Assembly: GCA_963665865.2 (NCBI GenBank)
Contig: CAXXWF010000001.1
Coordinates: 3,720,001 to 3,784,000, forward strand
DNA: 64,000 nt
Origin: PHAA01 sp963665865
GTDB lineage: Bacteria; Bacillota; Syntrophomonadia; Syntrophomonadales; Syntrophomonadaceae
Direction of reading: 5' to 3'
In this document: one piece after another, positions 59,387-64,000 of the stretch
How positions within the stretch are numbered: the first letter of the stretch is position 1
Layout: each line of letters starts with the position of its first letter
The notes under the pieces: model-generated
Seen by the model: only the letters and a program-made list of their open reading frames with translations
Told to the model about the DNA's origin: nothing
The model's database searches: none
Position numbers and translations under genes: made by a program

Positions 59387-59728
59387 TTGAGTTATCGTAG
59401 ATTAGGTTTTAGGAGCGATCACCGTAGAGCATTGCTGAGAAACTCAGTGACCTCTCTATTAGAACATGAAAAAATAACTACTACTGAAACCAGAGCTAAA
59501 GAAATAGGCAGTATTGCTGAGAAAATGATAACTCTGGGCAAGAGGGGTGATTTACATGCCCGCCGGCTGGCAGATTCCTATCTGATGAGCGAAGCAGTGG
59601 TATTTAAATTATTCTCTAGCATATCAGAGCGTTATCAAGAGCGCCCCGGTGGCTATACCAGAATTATCAAGACCGGCATGCGCAAGGGCGACGGTGCACC
59701 CATGGCGATCATTGAACTTGTAGACTAG
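59387..59728 (+). CDS. rplQ: Ribosomal protein L17
   Basis: 113 residues: RRLGFRSDHRRALLRNSVTSLLEHEKITTTETRAKE and GGYTRIIKTGMRKGDGAPMAIIELVD. TTG after AAAGGAGGG. Last ribosomal gene of the alpha operon. Confidence 0.98.
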   Translation: MSYRRLGFRSDHRRALLRNSVTSLLEHEKITTTETRAKEIGSIAEKMITLGKRGDLHARRLADSYLMSEAVVFKLFSSISERYQERPGGYTRIIKTGMRKGDGAPMAIIELVD

Positions 59729-59819
59729 AATATTTTGGGTGGATAACTTAGTTTATAGGTTAACTTCACCCTAAAGCAATAAAAACGAGAGTTGATACAG
59801 CTCTTAAAATAGTATCTAT

Positions 59820-59850
59820 GGAGGATTATTAAATATCCTCCTAATCTTTT
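59820..59850 (+). terminator. Probable terminator after rplQ
   Basis: GGAGGAT (59820-59826) with ATCCTCC (59835-59841), followed by TAATCTTTT. T-tract is short; confidence is moderate. Confidence 0.55.
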
Positions 59851-59854
59851 ATGT

Positions 59855-59939
59855 GGCAGCCAACAAGGGGACGTTCTTTTTGTTGGCCTAATGCGATATT
59901 TTGGGGGCCAACAAAAAGAACGTCCCCTTGTTGGCTGCC
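59855..59939. repeat. 34-bp perfect inverted repeat (REP-like)
   Basis: Arms 59855-59888 and 59906-59939 are exact reverse complements over 34 bp with a 17-nt spacer. The core AAGGGGACGTTCTTTTTG and its inverse CGTCCCCTTG recall 12361-12389. It ends 18 nt before the truA start codon and occupies the space where many Firmicutes have ecfA1-ecfA2-ecfT. Confidence 0.9.
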
Positions 59940-59957
59940 CAAGTAGGTGGTGAGTTA

Positions 59958-60704
59958 GTGCCTAGAATTAAAATGATAATTGAATATGACGGCAGTAATT
60001 ATCATGGATTCCAAAGGCAGGATAATGCTCAGACGATTCAGGGTGAGTTGGAAAAGCAAGTGCGCTACCTAAGCGGTGAAGCTGTTACTATCTGTGCTGC
60101 AGGCCGTACGGATGCAGGGGTACATGCACGGGGGCAGGTGGTTGCTTTCAACACCTCCTCCACCATACCGCCGGAAAGATGGTCCCTGGCTCTGAATAGC
60201 TTTTTGCCGGGAGATATCCGTGTACTCAGCAGCAGCGTGGCGGAACTGAATTTCCATCCTCAATTTCAGTCCATCAGTAAAAGTTACGCCTACTACCTGT
60301 ACAGGCAAAAATCAGGGGCAGCCTTTTATCGTCGTTATGCTCTGTGTATTACCGATCAGTTGGATATGAACGCTATGCGTAAGGCATGTCAGTCTTTAAT
60401 CGGACGACATAATTTTCAGGCTTTCTGCGCCAGTGGCGGCAGTTCCAAAACCTTTGAGCGTACGGTATTCAATTGTTCATTAAAGGAATCTGGCTCCATG
60501 TTACGGTTGGATGTAGAGGCAAATGGATTTCTTTATAATATGGTTCGCATTATTATGGGCACTTTGCTGGAAGTGGGGCGAAACCGTATCCGAGCCGAAG
60601 AAATAGCCGATATTTTAGAATCACTGGACAGAATCCGGGCTGGCCCAACTGCACCCCCGCAAGGATTATATTTAATGAATGTAGAGTACCCAATTAATAC
60701 ATAA
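59958..60704 (+). CDS. truA: tRNA pseudouridine(38-40) synthase
   Basis: 248 residues. IEYDGSNYHGFQRQDNAQTIQGELEK, catalytic Asp in AAGRTDAGVHARGQV, SKSYAYYLYR and the C-terminal FLYNMVRIIMGTLLEVGR are present. GTG 59958 chosen because it gives MPRIKMIIEYDG after GGTGGTGAG; the open frame extends upstream into the inverted repeat and codes nothing recognisable there. Confidence 0.96.
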   Translation: MPRIKMIIEYDGSNYHGFQRQDNAQTIQGELEKQVRYLSGEAVTICAAGRTDAGVHARGQVVAFNTSSTIPPERWSLALNSFLPGDIRVLSSSVAELNFHPQFQSISKSYAYYLYRQKSGAAFYRRYALCITDQLDMNAMRKACQSLIGRHNFQAFCASGGSSKTFERTVFNCSLKESGSMLRLDVEANGFLYNMVRIIMGTLLEVGRNRIRAEEIADILESLDRIRAGPTAPPQGLYLMNVEYPINT

Positions 60705-60710
60705 TTGAAC

Positions 60711-60738
60711 GGGACAAGGGGACAGTGGACCTGTCCCC
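60711..60738. repeat. Short REP-like palindrome after truA
   Basis: GGGGACAG (60718-60725) with CTGTCCCC (60731-60738), preceded by GGGACAA. It shares the ACAAGGGGAC string with the arm of the 59855 repeat. No T tract of note follows. Confidence 0.65.
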
Positions 60739-60772
60739 GAAAACATTTATTTTCGTAAAACGCGTTACTTTC

Positions 60773-60802
60773 TTGACAAAAGGAGTTAAACATAGATAGA
60801 AT
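60773..60802 (+). promoter_or_regulatory. Promoter for rplM-rpsI
   Basis: TTGACA (60773-60778), 18-nt spacer, TAGAAT (60797-60802). Confidence 0.7.
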
Positions 60803-60870
60803 TAGAAGGTAGTCTCTAAACTACTGTTTGGCTTCTGCCCCGTTGACAAACATAGGAATAGAGATATCAT
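60803..60870 (+). ncRNA. Candidate L13 leader RNA
   Basis: The 5' untranslated region of rplM contains GTTTGGCTTCTGCCCCGTTG and ACAAACATAGGAATAGAGAT. The order GTTT...AAAC, then ATAGG.ATAGAG, resembles what I remember of the L13 leader of Firmicutes. Not verified by a covariance model. Confidence 0.45.
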
Positions 60871-60908
60871 CTTATACAACCGGGTAACGAAGTACAGGAG
60901 GGAAAATC

Positions 60909-61343
60909 GTGAAATCATATATGGCGAAGCCAGCGGAAGTTGACCACAAGTGGTACGTGATAGATGCGACTGACCAGACTCTGGGCAGACTGTCTTCAGA
61001 AGTAGCCTCAATGTTGAGAGGCAAGCATAAACCAATCTATACTCCCAATGTAGATACCGGAGATTTTATTATCGTGATAAACGCTTCCAAAATACGACTC
61101 ACCGGCAATAAGCTCACCCAGAAAAAAATGCGGTGGTACACCGGTTATCCGGGTGGTTTGAAGGAAATAGATTATGGTTCACTTATGCAGAAGAAGCCTG
61201 AGAAAATCATAGAAGCGGCTGTTAAAGGGATGCTTCCCCACAACCGTTTAGGTGCGTCAATGTTTAAAAAGCTTAAAGTGTACAGGGGGAGCGAGCACCC
61301 TCATCAAGCCCAAAAACCCGAAGTTCGGGAATTGAGAGGTTAG
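60909..61343 (+). CDS. rplM: Ribosomal protein L13
   Basis: 144 residues: KSYMAKPAEVDHKWYVIDATDQTLGRLSSEVASMLRGKHKPIYTP, GDFIIVINASKIRLTGNK and AVKGMLPHNRLG. GTG after AGGAGGG. Confidence 0.98.
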   Translation: MKSYMAKPAEVDHKWYVIDATDQTLGRLSSEVASMLRGKHKPIYTPNVDTGDFIIVINASKIRLTGNKLTQKKMRWYTGYPGGLKEIDYGSLMQKKPEKIIEAAVKGMLPHNRLGASMFKKLKVYRGSEHPHQAQKPEVRELRG

Positions 61344-61353
61344 GAGGAGCGAT

Positions 61354-61746
61354 ATGTCTAAGGTACAATACTGGGGAACCGGAAGAAGAAAAAAAGCAAT
61401 TGCCAGAGTAAGATTAGTTCCTGGTAATGGCACTATATCAATAAATAGCAGGAATTTTGAAAATTTCTTTCCCAATAAAACCAGTCGGCTCATCGTTATG
61501 CAGCCGATGGAGTTAACAGATATGACCGGGAGATTCGATATTATCTGTCTGGTAAATGGTGGAGGAGTCACAGGTCAGGCAGGCGCTATAAGACTGGGTA
61601 TTGCTCGGGCATTGATTAAGGCCAATTTGGAATTGCGGCCCAGCCTTAAAAAGGCAGGATTTCTCACCCGCGACCCACGTATGACTGAAAGAAAGAAATA
61701 CGGACTTCACAAAGCCCGCAAAGCCCCTCAATATTCAAAACGTTAG
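61354..61746 (+). CDS. rpsI: Ribosomal protein S9
   Basis: 130 residues: YWGTGRRKKAIARVRLVPGNG, GGGVTGQAGAIRLGIARALI, LTRDPRMTERKKYGLHKARKAPQYSKR. GAGGAGCG before the ATG. Confidence 0.98.
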   Translation: MSKVQYWGTGRRKKAIARVRLVPGNGTISINSRNFENFFPNKTSRLIVMQPMELTDMTGRFDIICLVNGGGVTGQAGAIRLGIARALIKANLELRPSLKKAGFLTRDPRMTERKKYGLHKARKAPQYSKR

Positions 61747-61755
61747 ATACTCAAA

Positions 61756-61784
61756 CCTCTCCAACTTGGAGGGGTTTTTTATTG
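61756..61784 (+). terminator. Intrinsic terminator after rpsI
   Basis: CCTCTCC with GGAGGGG around AACTT, followed by six Ts. Ends the rplM-rpsI unit. Confidence 0.88.
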
Positions 61785-61884
61785 GCTAGACTAGATAGAA
61801 GAAGATATTGGCAATATGGTATTCAAATATTATTTACCTCTCCGGCATATATAAGAAATAGCTTAACCGGGGAGGTATGGCATT

Positions 61885-62607
61885 TTGTTTAATAAGGTGC
61901 TGATTATAAAAAGGAAGCCCGGCAGTATTATTCTCGCGATATTTTTGCTGCCGGCCTTGTGTTTTTGGGGAACTAGTCTTAGCAACCCACATGAAAAAAC
62001 GGTTATGTCTTATTCACTGGTCAACCATGTCATTGTGGTGGATGCGGGTCATGGCGGTTTTGATCCCGGAGCTATAGGACCGGGTAAAAATATTGAAAAA
62101 GATATCACTCTTTCTATCAGTCGTAAACTTAGCGAACTCTTAAGCCAGTCGGGAGCCTTGGTCGTAAATATTCGGGAAACAGATGAAGATCTGGCTGGGG
62201 ACAATTTTTCGGGAAGCCTGCTGGAGAGAAAAAGAAAGGATTTGGCTGCACGGGTGGCCAAGGCTCAAGAAAATAAAGCCGATATTTTTGTCAGTATCCA
62301 CACCAATGCCGATGTCAGCCCTCGATGGACAGGAGCTCAAACATTCTATAGCGGTAAAAGTGAAAAAGCTAAACAAATTGCGGAAGCAATTCAAGATGAA
62401 TTAACTAGGATTCTCGGGAATACTACTCGTAAAGCCAAAACCGGCAGCTACTATATAACGGACAAAACTGATATGACCGCCGTAATCGTGGAAGTAGGCT
62501 TTTTATCGAACCCAAAAGAAGAAAAACTGCTTAGCTCCAGTGATTACCAGGACAAAGTTGCGTATGCCATATTTTCAGGTATCGCCAAATCACTTATTGA
62601 TGGATAA
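61885..62607 (+). CDS. cwlD: N-acetylmuramoyl-L-alanine amidase CwlD-like
   Basis: 240 residues: a hydrophobic N-terminal segment (residues 13-31), then Amidase_3 with VVDAGHGGFDPGAIG (zinc His, H56), NIEKDITLS (zinc Glu, E71), DIFVSIHTNADVS (second His) and the catalytic Glu in VEVGFLSNP. CwlD makes muramic-lactam in the spore cortex of sporulating Firmicutes; its place after rpsI is conserved. TTG start 8 nt after GGGGAGGT. Confidence 0.9.
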   Translation: MFNKVLIIKRKPGSIILAIFLLPALCFWGTSLSNPHEKTVMSYSLVNHVIVVDAGHGGFDPGAIGPGKNIEKDITLSISRKLSELLSQSGALVVNIRETDEDLAGDNFSGSLLERKRKDLAARVAKAQENKADIFVSIHTNADVSPRWTGAQTFYSGKSEKAKQIAEAIQDELTRILGNTTRKAKTGSYYITDKTDMTAVIVEVGFLSNPKEEKLLSSSDYQDKVAYAIFSGIAKSLIDG

Positions 62608-62647
62608 AATAGGATCATATAACTAATGAAACGAAGGGGGTCAGCTG

Positions 62648-64000
62648 ATGATTACATATGCAGCTTTAACACCTCACCCGCCCATAATAATCCTGTCAAT
62701 AGGAGGAGAGAGGGCCAGAGAGGCAGAGGCTACTATTAGGGGTATGAAGTCTTTGGCTCATGAATTAATTCTCAGTTCGCCAGATACGGTGGTATTCCTT
62801 ACACCCCATGGTAATGTATTTGCGGATTGTATTACCTGCCTGCTAGAGCCTCAGCTGGTGGGGAATATGGCCAGTTTTGGGCAGCCGGAGGTGGAGACAA
62901 GCCACCCTAATGACCTGGAATTGCTGAAGGAATTAGGAATTCGAGCGGAAAGCCGAGGAATCAGTCTGCTCGGAATAAACCGGGAGTTAGCCTTGCGCCA
63001 CGCTTTAAATCCAGAGATAGACCATGGAATAATGGTTCCCCTCTACTACCTGGAGAAGGCCGGCATGGGGGACAAGCCGATTTTGGCATTAAGCGTGGGG
63101 TACCTGGAAAATTTGGAGTTATATACGCTGGGTAGGCTGATTCAAGAGTCAGCTGTCAGACTGGGTAAAAGGGTGGCTATAGTAGCATCAGGTGATATGT
63201 CTCATCGTCTTAAGGATGAGGGCCCCTATGACTTTCACCCGGACGGGCCTCGCTTTGACCTGATGGTAAAAGAAATGCTCGCTGGAGCAGATGTACAAGG
63301 GATTCTAAACATACCTGAAAACTTACGGCAAAATGCCGGGGAATGTGGATATCGATCGATCGTGATTATGTTGGGGGTACTGGATGGCTATGATATTCGG
63401 TCTCGAGTGTTCAGTTATGAAGGACCATTCGGAGTTGGTTATCTAACCGTAGGGTTAACCCCTGGGGAGCCAAGTTTAAGTATTTGGGAAGAACTAACCG
63501 CTGGGCAGATAAGACTCATGGAAAGCAGAAGGGCAGCAGAATCTATACCGGTAAAATGGGCCCGTTTGGTATTGGAAAGCCAACTGACCGACAGCCCCAC
63601 GCCTGAGCTGCCGCAAGCAATGGAGCCATTGCTGCACGACCGGGCGGGAGTTTTTGTATCCCTAAAAAAACATGGTCAACTTAGAGGCTGTATAGGTACT
63701 TTTCTCCCTGTTTATCATAACCTGGCTGAGGAGATTAGGAACAATGCTCTGGCGGCAGGGCTGAAAGACCCTCGTTTCTCCCCGGTAGAAGCATCAGAAC
63801 TGCCTGCGCTGGTGTATTCAGTTGACATACTGGCTCAGCCTGAACCTAGTAACAAAGAAGACCTTGACCCTAAACGTTATGGGGTGATTGTGAGCAGTGG
63901 TTCCAAAAGAGGACTGCTTTTGCCCGACCTGGAAGGGGTGGAGACGGTGGATCAGCAGCTAGAGATAGCCCTGCAAAAGGCTGGTATATCACCACACGCC
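62648..64000 (+). CDS. MEMO/LigB-AMMECR1 fusion protein (AmmeMemoRadiSam system A), 3' truncated
   Basis: Open from ATG 62648 (AAGGGGG six nt before) to the window end: 451 codons. The first ~265 residues show the LigB/MEMO-type pattern (YAALTPHPPIII, VVFLTPHGNVF, ASGDMSHRL, HPDGP with conserved histidines). From ~285 onward is AMMECR1 (PVKWARLVLESQ, KHGQLRGCIGTFLPVY, DPRFSPV, YSVDILAQPEP). These genes usually neighbour a radical-SAM partner, which would lie beyond the window. Function of the system is not established. The C terminus is missing. Confidence 0.85.
   Translation, partial: MITYAALTPHPPIIILSIGGERAREAEATIRGMKSLAHELILSSPDTVVFLTPHGNVFADCITCLLEPQLVGNMASFGQPEVETSHPNDLELLKELGIRAESRGISLLGINRELALRHALNPEIDHGIMVPLYYLEKAGMGDKPILALSVGYLENLELYTLGRLIQESAVRLGKRVAIVASGDMSHRLKDEGPYDFHPDGPRFDLMVKEMLAGADVQGILNIPENLRQNAGECGYRSIVIMLGVLDGYDIRSRVFSYEGPFGVGYLTVGLTPGEPSLSIWEELTAGQIRLMESRRAAESIPVKWARLVLESQLTDSPTPELPQAMEPLLHDRAGVFVSLKKHGQLRGCIGTFLPVYHNLAEEIRNNALAAGLKDPRFSPVEASELPALVYSVDILAQPEPSNKEDLDPKRYGVIVSSGSKRGLLLPDLEGVETVDQQLEIALQKAGISPHA

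Noticed and set aside
59855..59939. Terminator of rplQ
   Set aside because: Although a strong stem, it has no T run after the right arm and the arms are far longer than in terminators; related copies elsewhere make it a repeat.
59901..59957. Upstream extension of truA into the inverted repeat
   Set aside because: The added residues come from the repeat itself; GTG 59958 has a ribosome binding site and gives the family's N terminus.

Overview
The window reads as a chromosomal segment of an endospore-forming-type, low-to-mid GC Firmicute of the class Clostridia. The evidence is the gene order, which follows the Bacillus/Clostridia block yacL-ispD-ispF-gltX-cysE-cysS-mrnC-rlmB-sigH-rpmG-secE-nusG-rplKAJL-rpoBC-L7Ae-rpsLG-fusA-tuf-S10/spc/alpha operons-truA-rplM-rpsI-cwlD, together with sigH, cwlD, the zinc-type S14/L33/L36/S4 proteins and frequent TTG/GTG starts behind strong AGGAGG sites. 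A Syntrophomonas-like member is my guess, not something the sequence proves.

Region 1 (1-15046) is the isoprenoid/aminoacyl-tRNA block with accessory insertions. It holds the TRAM end of a YacL-like protein, ispD, ispF, a secreted DUF1002 protein, a glycosidase/glycosyltransferase pair, gltX, and an ion-transport island of two near-duplicate ArsB/NhaD-type permeases around a KefB-type antiporter and a 51-residue zinc ribbon. A T-box-controlled cysE-cysS-mrnC operon follows. Region 2 (15047-24360) splits mrnC from rlmB. It carries a MarR-controlled drug-efflux pump, a CYTH protein, an orphan membrane-anchored protein, a broken ABC-F gene behind an attenuator-like leader, thyA-folA, and an LpdD-like/UbiD pair.

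Region 3 (24361-44153) has rlmB, sigH, five tRNAs (Thr, Tyr, fMet, Thr, Met) with a three-unit hairpin array among them, tuf copy 1, rpmG-secE-nusG, rplK-rplA, the L10 leader with rplJ-rplL, an unknown membrane protein, rpoB-rpoC, an L7Ae-like protein, rpsL-rpsG-fusA and tuf copy 2. Region 4 (44154-62607) is the long S10-spc-alpha cluster through rplQ, then truA, rplM-rpsI and cwlD. The window closes inside a MEMO-AMMECR1 fusion gene.

The bulk is translation and transcription machinery with its leader RNAs (T-box, L10 leader, probable L1 and L13 sites). The unusual material is a duplicated C-terminal module in CysS, a four-cysteine cluster in EF-Tu, two genes whose best-placed start codon is ATA, REP-like inverted repeats (one with perfect 34-bp arms), a 56-bp-period hairpin array, a structured leader RNA before the first permease, a 27-nt palindrome inside a coding sequence, and the decayed ABC-F locus. 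I see no insertion sequence, CRISPR array, prophage or replication origin.
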